DNA of 64,000 nt from Thermococcus stetteri (GTDB taxonomy: Archaea; Methanobacteriota_B; Thermococci; Thermococcales; Thermococcaceae). Both the position numbers and the translations under genes were made by a program. The notes beneath the pieces are model-generated. The model saw only the letters and a list, made by a program, of their open reading frames with translations. It ran no database searches and had not been told where the DNA came from. Positions 36,237-44,662 of this stretch are shown piece by piece; position 1 is the first letter of the stretch, and each line of letters opens with the position of its first letter. The stretch is taken from assembly GCF_017873335.1 (NCBI RefSeq), contig NZ_JAGGKB010000001.1, positions 248,001-312,000 on the forward strand, written 5' to 3'.

Positions 36237-37901
36237 TCAGAGGTAGGCCTCAACGAGAACCTTTCCGGCCTCTGTTAGGCTCTTGGTTCCAAGGAAGCCA
36301 AGCTCCCTGAGCATTGTCAGTGCCTTCTTTATCTCCTCGTCGCTGAGGCTGAGGTGCTTCCTGATGACGTCAACCTCCTCCATCTTGTAGCCCTTGATCT
36401 CGCCCTTCTCCTTCCATATCCTGTTGAAGGTCTCGATGTTGTCGTAGATAACTCTGAGCACGTTGTAGAGGGTCGGCGTGACGCTGAACTTGACCTTGAC
36501 TATCTCCTGGAGCTTGGCGTTCTCGAGGGCTGTCTTTACCTTATCTCCAAGCTCGGTGAGCTTGACCATGCCGTTCTGGAGCTCCACAACGAAGCCCTTA
36601 GCTTCCGTCTCTCCGATTGCCCTGGTGATTTCCTTCTCGTCTCCGCCAACGTAGTCCTGAACAAGTGCCACCAGCTCGTCCCTGTGGATGTACTTCTTCC
36701 TCGGGGTCTTTGCGAGTATGGCAGCATCATAGCGGGTTAGGAAGGGCTTCCTCCTTATGCTCCTGCTGAGCCTGAGGTAGAATCTGCCCTTGTCGGTAAC
36801 ACCGGCCTTTACAACGTTCTCCTCCTGGGCCTTGAGCACCCACTCGGCTATCGGAACGTCACCGCTCTCGGCGTAGGTCACTGCCTTCATTGCATCCGGG
36901 CTGACCGTTCCAAAGTTGATCGCCTCTTTGCCCCACTCGGTTAGCCAATAGGTGTCCTTCTCCTTTACGAGCCGCCTCTCGATTAGCCCCTTGCTCTCAA
37001 GGAGGTGCAGAACTGCACCGAGGTCATCGACCTCAACACGCTTTTCTATCTCCTTCTCGGTCGGGAGGATATCGGGGTTGGTCTCGTGCTTCTTCTCGAT
37101 CTCCTGAATCGCCTTGAGGACTGAGAGCTCGTCTTCGAGCAGGTATATCGGGAGGACTTTCTCCTCGACCCTTCCCATTGCCTCGTAGGTCTCCATTATG
37201 GCCTTTCCGAACTCGGTAGTACCCTTCTCGTCGGCGAGGCCCATGCTCTCGAGTTCAGCGTTTCTCTTGCCGGCCTTAAGCATCTCGAAGTCCTCTTTTC
37301 TAAGCACAATGACCTTGACAAACACGGGAATCATGTTGAGCGCCCTGAGTGCGAGCTTGGCCGCTGGAGTCGTGGCGAAGGCCCTGCCCTTCTCGGTCGG
37401 CGGTGAGATCAGGAGAAGCCTCATTGCCTGGAGTGCGTTGACTATGTTGTCTCCATAAAGCTTTGAGTTCTTGTAAGTTACCAGCTCGTCAAGGGTTCCA
37501 ATTTTAGGCATTCCCCTAAGGAAGGAAGCAATTTCGGGCGTGAGGTAGACCACGGGGTGGGTCTCGCGGTAGATCTCTAGGAGAGCCTCTCCAAAAGCAG
37601 TAAGGCCGTTCTCATCGGCAAGCTTTCTCTCCCTGAGCTTTTCCATCCAGCTCTCGGGGATTTTGCCCGTTTCCTCGAGGAGCTCCATCATCTTGATTAT
37701 CTCGGTGTCAGCAATCACGTCCGGAAGCTCTTCAAGGTTGAGTTCATCAGTTATCTCAAGAAGCTTCCTGCCGGCATCGGTCAGCTTTATCCTGCCGCCC
37801 TCAAGCTCGGCAAAGCCGAGTATGTAGAGCTCTATCGCTCTTATCTGGAATTCCTCCGGGAGCTTTGCCTCTATCTCCGCCTGACTCTCGGTGTTCTTCA
37901 T
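36237..37901 (-). CDS. DUF505 protein, N-terminus possibly frameshifted
   Basis: A 554-residue protein of the archaeal DUF505 type, built of repeated winged-helix-like units (for example GGRIKLTDAGRKLLEI, NGLTAFGEALLEI, GMVKLTELGDKVKTAL, KSLTEAGKVLVEAYL). Function unknown. The open frame starts at ATG 37901, but 40 bases upstream a second frame reads MFLKKRHIEILR from ATG 37941, which looks like the true beginning of this family. Removing one base near 37905 gives MFLKKRHIEILRE joined to MKNTESQ. Confidence 0.75.
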   Translation of the reverse strand: MKNTESQAEIEAKLPEEFQIRAIELYILGFAELEGGRIKLTDAGRKLLEITDELNLEELPDVIADTEIIKMMELLEETGKIPESWMEKLRERKLADENGLTAFGEALLEIYRETHPVVYLTPEIASFLRGMPKIGTLDELVTYKNSKLYGDNIVNALQAMRLLLISPPTEKGRAFATTPAAKLALRALNMIPVFVKVIVLRKEDFEMLKAGKRNAELESMGLADEKGTTEFGKAIMETYEAMGRVEEKVLPIYLLEDELSVLKAIQEIEKKHETNPDILPTEKEIEKRVEVDDLGAVLHLLESKGLIERRLVKEKDTYWLTEWGKEAINFGTVSPDAMKAVTYAESGDVPIAEWVLKAQEENVVKAGVTDKGRFYLRLSRSIRRKPFLTRYDAAILAKTPRKKYIHRDELVALVQDYVGGDEKEITRAIGETEAKGFVVELQNGMVKLTELGDKVKTALENAKLQEIVKVKFSVTPTLYNVLRVIYDNIETFNRIWKEKGEIKGYKMEEVDVIRKHLSLSDEEIKKALTMLRELGFLGTKSLTEAGKVLVEAYL

Positions 37902-38016
37902 TATCTCTAAGTATCTCGATGTGCCTCTTCTTCAGGAACATTCGACATCCCCCCAGAATTCTTCTGCACACTTTTACTAATAATAAGAAAAATTAGCAAA
38001 AAAATAAATGAAATGC

Positions 38017-38793
38017 TCACTTGCCCTCCTGTTTCACGGGGTAGGGCATGAACTCGACGGTGCCCCTCTGTTTTACCGGCTGTTTGTAGAGCTCCATGAG
38101 GGCGTAAACCTCCTCAGGAACGTCGGTCTCAACGTGGAGGCCGAGTTCCTTGGCGTGGTCGACGGTTATCGGATAGTCGTGCGTCCATCTCCCCTCGGTT
38201 AGTATCTGGGCGAGCTCCCTGGCCTTCTCCTCACCATACCTGTCCTTGAGAAGGCTGAACACGAAGTCCTGAACCTGTTTTATCGCCTTCTCTGCAACGT
38301 CAGCTAAGATGAGCGTCTGGTCATCGACCTTCTCCGGCCCCTTCTTCTCGACTGCCTTGAGTATGCTTGGAGCCGGATACTGGCCGAGCTGGGGATCAAC
38401 GGGGCCGAGAACCGCGTTCGGGTCCATTATTATCTTGTCAGCTGCCAGTGCTATGAGAGTCCCGCCGCTCATTGCATAGTGCGGGACTATGACCCTCGTC
38501 TCGGCCGGGTGCTCCTTGAGCGCCCTCGCTATCTGGGTTGCCGCTAGAACCAGTCCACCAGGCGTGTGTATGATCAGGTCTATCGGCTTGTCCTTCGGCG
38601 CCGCTCTGATGGCCCTGAGGATTTCCTCGCTGTCCTCAATGCTGATGAACCTGTAAACCGGTATGCCGAAGAGTCCGATGCTTTCCTGTCTGTGGATCAT
38701 TGCTATTACCGTGGAGTTCCTCTTCCGTGCAAGCTGGGCCATGAGCCTTGCCCTGGCCACCTGAAGGGCCCTGAACTGGAGCTGGGGCCACAT
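38017..38793 (-). CDS. ClpP-class membrane serine protease (SDH proteinase family)
   Basis: A 258-residue protein of the SDH/ClpP-like fold: IIHTPGGLVLAATQIARAL, then the nucleophile Ser in YAMSGGTLIALAAD, and MDPNAVLGPVDPQLGQ. Family members have an N-terminal membrane helix. Here the in-frame DNA upstream of ATG 38793 encodes SLLWWLFFLYLL, a TM segment without a usable start codon. A GTG at 38840 in a neighbouring frame, at the distance expected from the TATA box, may be the real start if one base is missing near 38835. Confidence 0.82.
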   Translation of the reverse strand: MWPQLQFRALQVARARLMAQLARKRNSTVIAMIHRQESIGLFGIPVYRFISIEDSEEILRAIRAAPKDKPIDLIIHTPGGLVLAATQIARALKEHPAETRVIVPHYAMSGGTLIALAADKIIMDPNAVLGPVDPQLGQYPAPSILKAVEKKGPEKVDDQTLILADVAEKAIKQVQDFVFSLLKDRYGEEKARELAQILTEGRWTHDYPITVDHAKELGLHVETDVPEEVYALMELYKQPVKQRGTVEFMPYPVKQEGK

Positions 38794-38857
38794 CAGCAGG
38801 TATAAGAAGAAGAGCCACCACAGCAGAGACCCTAATCCACTTATTTTCGCACCAATT

Positions 38858-38867
38858 CTTTATAAAG
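38858..38867. promoter_or_regulatory. Self-complementary TATA box shared by two divergent genes
   Basis: CTTTATAAAG reads the same on both strands and lies about 35 bases before the DUF356 ATG at 38898 and about 25 bases before GTG 38840 of the protease. A single TBP site could serve both directions, and the protease mRNA would then be leaderless. Confidence 0.55.
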
Positions 38868-38897
38868 ATATCCACGCAACTTAACCCCGGTGAGATT

Positions 38898-39314
38898 ATG
38901 AGAAACACGATAGTACTCGTGAGGGCCGATAACTTCCAGAAGGCAAGCGTAGCCTTGGCCGACCTCGTCCGCTACGGCGGAATGAAGATCAGAGGAGAAC
39001 CAAGGATAATACCGCCGGCCCTCTCGGAATGGGTCTTTGAGAAGGTGAGCGGCGAGAAGCCGAAGAGGAAGTTTAAGGCCCACGTCGTTGCCCAGATAGA
39101 CCTTCCGCCGAGGAAGGCCATAGGCAGGCTGATGGACATACACCCGCCGGCCCACGTCCTCGTAGTCCCTCCCGACAGCGAGGCCTGGACGGAGCTGATG
39201 AGACTCTGGGGAACTTTCGAGAAGCTGAAGGGATTCCACCCTCCAAAGAGGACGAAGGCCGAGGAGATCGAGAGGAAGAGGAAAAAGCGGGAAGACGAAG
39301 ATTTAGATTTATAG
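38898..39314 (+). CDS. DUF356 protein
   Basis: A 138-residue archaeal protein of DUF356 type, starting with MRNTIVLVRADNFQKASVALADLVRYGG, with HPPAHVLVVPP in the middle and a very basic then acidic tail (KRKKREDEDLDL). The function is not known; the basic tail suggests nucleic acid contact. It overlaps the end of the convergent PIN gene by 6 bases. Confidence 0.78.
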   Translation: MRNTIVLVRADNFQKASVALADLVRYGGMKIRGEPRIIPPALSEWVFEKVSGEKPKRKFKAHVVAQIDLPPRKAIGRLMDIHPPAHVLVVPPDSEAWTELMRLWGTFEKLKGFHPPKRTKAEEIERKRKKREDEDLDL

Positions 39315-39740
39315 GAGTCCTAACCCCTCTTCCCTGGCCGCTTTTATTAAATCTTCGTCCAAAGTAGCGAGCCGCTCGATGTTGTTAACTTTGCACGCCG
39401 CCAAGATTATAGCGTCATTTGGAAGCAGATTGTATTTCCTCATGAAATTGTACGCCTGAAGTAGGGTTTCCTCATCCGTTGGGAGGATGTGAAACTGGGT
39501 TATGAAGTCGAGCGGTTCATCCTCCTTTATAAACTCCGATATCTTTCCAGAGCTTTTGACTGTAAGCGGTGATGCTCCAGATTTCAGGCGGATGTAATGA
39601 AACAGAAACTCGCTCACTACTATGTCGTTTATTATGGCAACCGCACCAACATCAGCGAGGTAATTCAGAATCTTGACAGCCTCTGGGTTTCCTTTTAGTC
39701 CTTCAATGAGAACAGAGGAATCAACAAAGACCTCGATCAT
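39309..39740 (-). CDS. PIN-domain ribonuclease (VapC-type)
   Basis: A 143-residue PIN protein. Acidic residues are found in EVFVDSSVLIEGLKG, VSEFLFH, LLPNDAIILAAC and LATLDEDLI. The ATG at 39740 overlaps the stop of the antitoxin-like gene as ATGA, a typical coupled toxin-antitoxin pair. Cleavage target unknown. Confidence 0.85.
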   Translation of the reverse strand: MIEVFVDSSVLIEGLKGNPEAVKILNYLADVGAVAIINDIVVSEFLFHYIRLKSGASPLTVKSSGKISEFIKEDEPLDFITQFHILPTDEETLLQAYNFMRKYNLLPNDAIILAACKVNNIERLATLDEDLIKAAREEGLGLL

Positions 39741-39907
39741 TGGAGGTACCACTCCTCCTCGTCTATCGAACCAGAGAACTTGCCGAGATACTTTTTAAGG
39801 ATGTCCTTTTTTAGGCCCTTTTTCTCTTCTTTCCTCAACAATAGGGATATCTTCCTCTGGATGATTTTCTCAAGGCCCTTCGGAACCACAATGACTATCT
39901 CACCCAT
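39737..39907 (-). CDS. VapB-like antitoxin
   Basis: A 56-residue protein starting MGEIVIVVPKGLEKIIQRKI, with a short beta strand and helix fitting an antitoxin of the VapB or similar type, and an acidic, aromatic tail (SGSIDEEEWYLQ) that probably binds the PIN toxin. It directly precedes and overlaps the PIN gene. Confidence 0.72.
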   Translation of the reverse strand: MGEIVIVVPKGLEKIIQRKISLLLRKEEKKGLKKDILKKYLGKFSGSIDEEEWYLQ

Positions 39908-39950
39908 GATCCTCACCAATAAAGTTTCTGAAGAAGAAAAATTTAAACTT

Positions 39951-40490
39951 TCACTTCTTCCTCTTCTTGATCCTGATGTTTGCTATGTCCCCGAGCGTTG
40001 GTTCGTAGTTCCTCGGTATCGTCTTCTTCTCCTCCAGGGGCTCGTCCTCGCCGGTCTCTATGAGCTTTATCTTGAAGTATTTCTCAAGCTTCCTGGCCTC
40101 TTTTATCGTCGGCTCGCGGTAGCCGTGGGCTATGGCACGGAGATCGTTAACCGAGAGGCCGACCTCGTGGGAAAGCTCCTCGTAGCTCTTACCAGAGCGC
40201 TGGATCGCCTTGTAAACCCTCTCGGCAAAGTCCTCAACGATCTCTTCAGTGACGAGCGGCTTCGGCTGATACGGCCTCGGCTGGGGCTTTGGACGGGGTG
40301 TTGGTCTAGCGGTTCTCTTCGGTTGCCTTCCCGTTGGCATTATGCTGAAGGTTCCGGGCTTCTTTTTGGAGTATTTCTCATAACAGCGGTCGCAGACGAG
40401 AAGTTCAGCCCCATCTATCCTTATCCTGTGGCCCGGTCCCTTGATGGGGGCACCACATATTTCGCAGTACTTCGGTTTGGCCTTTCCCAT
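39951..40490 (-). CDS. Archaeal multiprotein bridging factor aMBF1
   Basis: A 179-residue protein with a zinc ribbon at the N-terminus (YCEICGAPI, VCDRCYEKY), a Pro/Arg-rich linker (about 55-80) and a Cro-type helix-turn-helix (about 95-150, KSYEELSHEVGLSVNDLRAIAHGYREPTIKEARKLEKYF). aMBF1 binds the small ribosomal subunit and is implicated in translation. ATG 40490 is at the family start. Confidence 0.9.
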   Translation of the reverse strand: MGKAKPKYCEICGAPIKGPGHRIRIDGAELLVCDRCYEKYSKKKPGTFSIMPTGRQPKRTARPTPRPKPQPRPYQPKPLVTEEIVEDFAERVYKAIQRSGKSYEELSHEVGLSVNDLRAIAHGYREPTIKEARKLEKYFKIKLIETGEDEPLEEKKTIPRNYEPTLGDIANIRIKKRKK

Positions 40491-40561
40491 CTCAACCACC
40501 TTCTCTCTGACATAGAGAGTACTGAACAGGCTTTTTAAACCCGACGATTCTACTACTATCG

Positions 40562-41071
40562 ATGGCAGAGAAGAACGAAGAAGTGAAAATAGAGAAACTT
40601 AAGAAGTTCGACCAGGAGACGCTCGAGAGGCTTGTGGAGATATACATGAGCGCCTACGAGGGCATGAGAGAATACGGCGGTGAAGGGGAGAGCTACGCGA
40701 AGCGCTACCTCAGGTGGTGCTGGGACAAGGCCAAGGACGGCTTTTTTGTGGCAAAGGTCGGGGACAGGATAGTCGGCTTCATAGTCTGCGACAGGGACTG
40801 GTACAGCAAATACGAGGGGAGAACCGTCGGGGCAGTCCACGAGTTCGCCGTTGATAAGGCCTATCAGGGACACGGCATCGGTCACAAGCTTATGGACAAG
40901 TGCCTCGAATACCTGAAGGACACCGACAGAATAGAGCTGTGGGTCGGAGAGAAGAACTACGGGGCGATAAAGTTCTATGAGAGGTACGGCTTCAAAAAGG
41001 TCGGCCAGCACGGGATATGGGTTCGAATGGTGAAGGACACCAAAAAGGAAATAAACGCTGGAGAGGAATAG
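40562..41071 (+). CDS. GNAT N-acetyltransferase
   Basis: A 169-residue GNAT protein. Motif A, AVDKAYQGHGIGHKLMDKCLEYL, holds the acetyl-CoA loop Q/R-x-x-G-x-G/A; motif B is LWVGEKNYGAIKFYERYGFKKVG. It resembles RimI/Ard1-type N-terminal acetyltransferases, but the target is unknown. A TTTTTAAAC element lies about 30 bases upstream and no ribosome binding site is present, so the transcript may be leaderless. Confidence 0.85.
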   Translation: MAEKNEEVKIEKLKKFDQETLERLVEIYMSAYEGMREYGGEGESYAKRYLRWCWDKAKDGFFVAKVGDRIVGFIVCDRDWYSKYEGRTVGAVHEFAVDKAYQGHGIGHKLMDKCLEYLKDTDRIELWVGEKNYGAIKFYERYGFKKVGQHGIWVRMVKDTKKEINAGEE

Positions 41072-41090
41072 TTTTAATTCGGTGGTGGCG

Positions 41091-41381
41091 ATGCCGTGCA
41101 TACACCTTCCGAGACCTGAGAAGGTGAAAGACATGAAGGAAGAGAGTTTTATCCGTGAAGGAAAGGGAAAGCTTAAGGTGACTATCGAGGGCGAGGAAAC
41201 CCTTGAAACGACGATGAGCGGGTCATTGAAGAGCGTGGAAGAAGTGGCCAAAATGCTTGGTGTGGAAGCCAAAGACGGAAAGATAGAGACAGTTGTTGAC
41301 GGAGTTAAGGTGAAGATGGAAAAAGGAAAGCTTGAGCTTGAGTTTGAGAGCGGGGAGAAGATGAAGATAGAGAAGGCCTGA
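41091..41381 (+). CDS. Small conserved protein of unknown function
   Basis: A 96-residue highly charged protein with alternating beta-like segments (KGKLKVTIEGEE, KIETVVDGVKVKMEKGKLELEFESGEKMKI) and a helix (SVEEVAKMLGVEA). ATG 41091 follows GGTGGCG. It is 19 bases after the acetyltransferase gene and probably in its operon. Family not recognised. Confidence 0.65.
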   Translation: MPCIHLPRPEKVKDMKEESFIREGKGKLKVTIEGEETLETTMSGSLKSVEEVAKMLGVEAKDGKIETVVDGVKVKMEKGKLELEFESGEKMKIEKA

Positions 41382-41404
41382 TGTTTCCTTTTTAGCCCGC
41401 TTTC

Positions 41405-42643
41405 TCATTCTGGAAGTCTTAGAGCCAGGACAAACGCTATTGAGAGTGGCACTACCGTGCTGAAGAAGTTGAGCTGGAAGCTTATCCCTGAGAGGTATCC
41501 GCCTATAAGCGGCCCAACCACCCAGCCGAGGCTCATCATACCGTTTAGGAGCCCCATGCCCTGGGCGCGCTCGGATACGGCGACCTTCTGGGCAACGTAG
41601 GCCGAGGTGGAGTTTATCGTCAGTATCCACTTAATCCCAGACAGGAACGCAACTCCGAAAGCCAGCCAGACGTTCCTGACGAGAGCATAGAGAACGAAGG
41701 CAAGTGCATAGCCGGCTATCGCCGTCAGGTAGAACTTCTTCGCCCCGTATTTGTCTATCAACCTCCCCAGGAAGTAGCCAGTCAGTGCCGCCGCGAGGCT
41801 CTCTATTCCGAAGAGAACGCCAACGCTCCACTCCCCGAAGACCTCTTTGAAGTAGATCGAGGAGACGCTGTAGAACTGCCCGCTGGCGACCATCACGAGG
41901 AATACGGTTAGGTAAAACAGCCCCATGTGGCCCCTCATAAGCTTCCTGAAGGCTGAACTCCTAACCGTTGCCCTCCAGCTCTCCCTTCCCTCCTGGACGA
42001 GTATCATGCCGATGAGGCTCCTCCTCCCGGCGGGTCTCTCCCTGATGAGGAGAACTATCCCAGCCGAAAGGAACAGGAGAAGGCCGGAGATGACGAAGAG
42101 GTTCCTTATACCGAGGTATTTGACCACAACAGAGCCTACGAAGTTGCCCACCATGTAGCCGGCGTTCTCTATGGAGTTGAAGAGGCCGAAGATTGAGCCG
42201 GCTCGAGTGGAGAGCTCGGAGATTAGCGCGGAGTGAGCCGGCATCATGGCCGAGCCGAAGACACCCTGGAGCGTCCTGAGGATGAGAACCTGAAGCGGTG
42301 CCGAGACCATGGCCATCATCAAGTAGAAAAGCCCAATCGATGCCGTGCCGAAGGCTATGAAGCCCTTTCTGTTCCTCGTTGCGTCGGAGAGCCAGCCAAA
42401 GGGGTACTGGAAGACCGTTGAGGTGAGGTTGAAGGCCACGCTCAGGAGACCGACCATGAACATCGTCGCACCTAGGTATTGCATGTAGACGCTAAGGTAT
42501 GGAAAAGCCATTCCAAAGGCCACGTTGGCGATGAACATGGCGACGGCTAATATGAAGACGTTCCTTCTCTTAATCCTGAGTTTTTTGAACTTGAGGGTTC
42601 TTTCGCGCTTTCCCTGGAGTACTGCTTTTTCCCTCTTCGGCAT
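41405..42643 (-). CDS. MFS transporter
   Basis: A 412-residue transporter with about 12 TM helices. The signature GWLSDATRNRKGFI between TM2 and TM3 matches the G-x-x-x-D-x-x-x-R/K-R/K loop, with a counterpart GRLIDKYGAKKFYL in the second half. A basic N-terminal tail of 30 residues precedes TM1. It resembles drug or sugar efflux carriers; substrate unknown. Confidence 0.87.
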   Translation of the reverse strand: MPKREKAVLQGKRERTLKFKKLRIKRRNVFILAVAMFIANVAFGMAFPYLSVYMQYLGATMFMVGLLSVAFNLTSTVFQYPFGWLSDATRNRKGFIAFGTASIGLFYLMMAMVSAPLQVLILRTLQGVFGSAMMPAHSALISELSTRAGSIFGLFNSIENAGYMVGNFVGSVVVKYLGIRNLFVISGLLLFLSAGIVLLIRERPAGRRSLIGMILVQEGRESWRATVRSSAFRKLMRGHMGLFYLTVFLVMVASGQFYSVSSIYFKEVFGEWSVGVLFGIESLAAALTGYFLGRLIDKYGAKKFYLTAIAGYALAFVLYALVRNVWLAFGVAFLSGIKWILTINSTSAYVAQKVAVSERAQGMGLLNGMMSLGWVVGPLIGGYLSGISFQLNFFSTVVPLSIAFVLALRLPE

Positions 42644-42668
42644 CACTCTTGAGAGAAAAAGAGGGGCC

Positions 42669-43865
42669 TTATAAAATTTCCGTCGAAATGGTAAGAAAAG
42701 AACCGAAATCAGCCCATCTGGAGTGCCTTGCCCCTAAGCTCCCCCTCTCGAAGCGGTAGGGATCGTAGAAGTCGAGCGGCTTGTTCGTCTTCCCGTCCAC
42801 GATGAGCTCCGCCAGGGCCTCTCCAACCACTGGAGCGAGCATGAAGCCGTGCCCTGAAAAGCCAGCCGCGATGTAGAACTCGTCTATCTCGTTTATCCTC
42901 CCGATGGCCGCGTTGTGGTCGGGAGTCTCGGCGTAGTAACCGGCCCAAATCCTTATGACGTTCACATACTTCAGAGCCGGGATTATCTGGGCGAAGCGGT
43001 AGCTGACTCCACGGAGGAACTCGTAGGTCGGCGTTATGTCGTAAGTCGGCCCGTACTTGAGGCCATAGCCACCTATGAGGCCGCCCTGGTTGGCCTCCTG
43101 CGTCATGTAAACACCACCGTGCTTGAAGGAGATGACCATCGGCTCTATCTGGCCGGGCTTTATGGGTTCAGTCTTCACGCTCTGGTGTTTATACGGTTCT
43201 ATTGGGATATTGATAGGCACTCCTGCCATCTCGTTTATTATCGGCGCCCATGCGTTGGCCGCGTTAATAACCCTGCCCGTCTTTATCTCTCCTCTGTTTG
43301 TTACGACGGCCTTTATCTTCCCGTCCTCGACCTTGATGTCCTTTGCCTCCGTGTACTCGTATATCTCAACGCCCAGCCTCCTGGCGGCCCGGGCGTAGGC
43401 GAAAACTGCCTTAAACGGGTTCGCCTTTCCGTCCGTGTGGTTCCATGCCGCCCCTATAACCCCGTCGGTGTTGAGGGGAGGGACGATCTCCTTCGCCTCC
43501 TCGGGTGTTATTATCCTCGATGGCACGCCGTGCTTGTTCTGGAGCCTCACGTTCTTCTTAAATGCCTCGAGCTCCTCTTCGCTGTAAATGAGGAAGAGAT
43601 AGCCGCTCTGGGTGAACTTGACATCGTGTCCGAGCTCCTCCTTCAGCCCCTTCCAGAGCTCAACCGAGCGCTTCATGACCTGGATGTTCGCTTCATCGTT
43701 GAACTGCTGCCGTATCCCCGTTCCGCACCGGAAGGTCGAGCCATTGCCGAGGTAGCCTTTTTCGAGAACCACGATGTCACTCTCGCCGAGCTTGGCTAGG
43801 TTGTAGGCTATGGAAAGCCCAATTATGCCGCCGCCGATGATGACCGTCTTCGCTTCACTCTTCAT
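42669..43865 (-). CDS. L-proline dehydrogenase beta subunit (FAD), C-terminus frameshifted
   Basis: A DAO-type flavoprotein with the FAD site VIIGGGIIGLSIAYNLA and the C-terminal GFSGHGFMLAPVVGEALAEL. It is the catalytic beta subunit of a dye-linked L-proline dehydrogenase; the gene order alpha, 4Fe-4S, 2Fe-2S, beta is that of the Thermococcales four-subunit enzyme. The frame leaves the family after DPYRFERG: five C at 42741-42745 should be six, which would give GELRGKALQMG and a stop at 42709, as in the paralog at 48422-49582. ATG 43865 follows GGTGATG. Confidence 0.88.
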   Translation of the reverse strand: MKSEAKTVIIGGGIIGLSIAYNLAKLGESDIVVLEKGYLGNGSTFRCGTGIRQQFNDEANIQVMKRSVELWKGLKEELGHDVKFTQSGYLFLIYSEEELEAFKKNVRLQNKHGVPSRIITPEEAKEIVPPLNTDGVIGAAWNHTDGKANPFKAVFAYARAARRLGVEIYEYTEAKDIKVEDGKIKAVVTNRGEIKTGRVINAANAWAPIINEMAGVPINIPIEPYKHQSVKTEPIKPGQIEPMVISFKHGGVYMTQEANQGGLIGGYGLKYGPTYDITPTYEFLRGVSYRFAQIIPALKYVNVIRIWAGYYAETPDHNAAIGRINEIDEFYIAAGFSGHGFMLAPVVGEALAELIVDGKTNKPLDFYDPYRFERGSLGARHSRWADFGSFLTISTEIL

Positions 43866-44151
43866 AGTCATCACCCATCTCGCCCGCTAAGACCCACATC
43901 ATAACCGGCCTGACGGGAACGCGCGTTGCAGGGAGAGGTATTTCCTCCGGCTTCTTTCCGGTCTTCCTCGCGAGAATTCCCATCACGAGCGGAAGGCACG
44001 TCCTCCCCTGGCACGGCCCCATACCTATCCTCAGGAGCCTCTTGATCTCCTCTATGTCGGTTATTCCCCCGTCTATGAGGTCTTCGATCTCCTTGAGCGT
44101 GACGTCGTTGCACCAGCAGATGATTATCTTCTCCCCCGGGTCTTCAGTCAT
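43855..44151 (-). CDS. Proline dehydrogenase BFD-type [2Fe-2S] subunit
   Basis: A 98-residue protein with the BFD-like cluster pattern C-x-C (IICWCNDVT) and C-x4-C (GPCQGRTC). It should carry electrons from the flavoproteins. Its start overlaps the stop of the ferredoxin gene and its end overlaps the beta-subunit start, so all four subunits are coupled. In the second dehydrogenase this domain is fused to the alpha subunit. Confidence 0.88.
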   Translation of the reverse strand: MTEDPGEKIIICWCNDVTLKEIEDLIDGGITDIEEIKRLLRIGMGPCQGRTCLPLVMGILARKTGKKPEEIPLPATRVPVRPVMMWVLAGEMGDDYEE

Positions 44152-44662
44152 TCTCCTCACCTCCCGGCACGCGGATGGCCCTCACTTCCCAGGCGAGCTC
44201 GATGGGAACCTCCACGGTGACCCCCGCCGTGTCTCCCATGCTCTTCTCGCGCGGTATCACGAGCGTGACCTTTCCCTTTCCGACGGGCTCTCCGACGCGG
44301 TTGAGGAGTACCACCTCATCGCCGCGCTCTGGAACCGGGAGAAGCTCGTAGAGCATCGTTACCTTCGCTTTGTCTCCAACGTAGTGAACCATGAAGAACG
44401 CCAAACCCGGGCATATCTGGACGCAGAGGGAGCAGCCGACGCACTTATCGTAGTCAACGATTGGAATGTCGTTCGGAGTCGGCATGCTTATCGCCCCAGT
44501 AGGGCAGACCTCCCTGCACGGGGCGCAGGGTATCTCCTGCGGGCACTCGGGAACGGCGACCGGCTTCGCCCTCAGCCGCTCCTCGCTCGGCTTTGGGATT
44601 ATCTGGAACAGCTCCTCGGACGTTATGTAGCCCCGCTTCAGGTATTCCGGAATCTCAGACAT
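44144..44662 (-). CDS. Proline dehydrogenase 4Fe-4S ferredoxin subunit
   Basis: A 172-residue protein with a ferredoxin module of about 25-80: CPQEIPCAPCREVCPTGAI and CVGCSLCVQICP, giving cysteines for two clusters, although the first set is non-standard. The remaining C-terminal half is a beta-rich region without cysteines. It overlaps both neighbours in the dehydrogenase operon. Confidence 0.87.
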   Translation of the reverse strand: MSEIPEYLKRGYITSEELFQIIPKPSEERLRAKPVAVPECPQEIPCAPCREVCPTGAISMPTPNDIPIVDYDKCVGCSLCVQICPGLAFFMVHYVGDKAKVTMLYELLPVPERGDEVVLLNRVGEPVGKGKVTLVIPREKSMGDTAGVTVEVPIELAWEVRAIRVPGGEEND

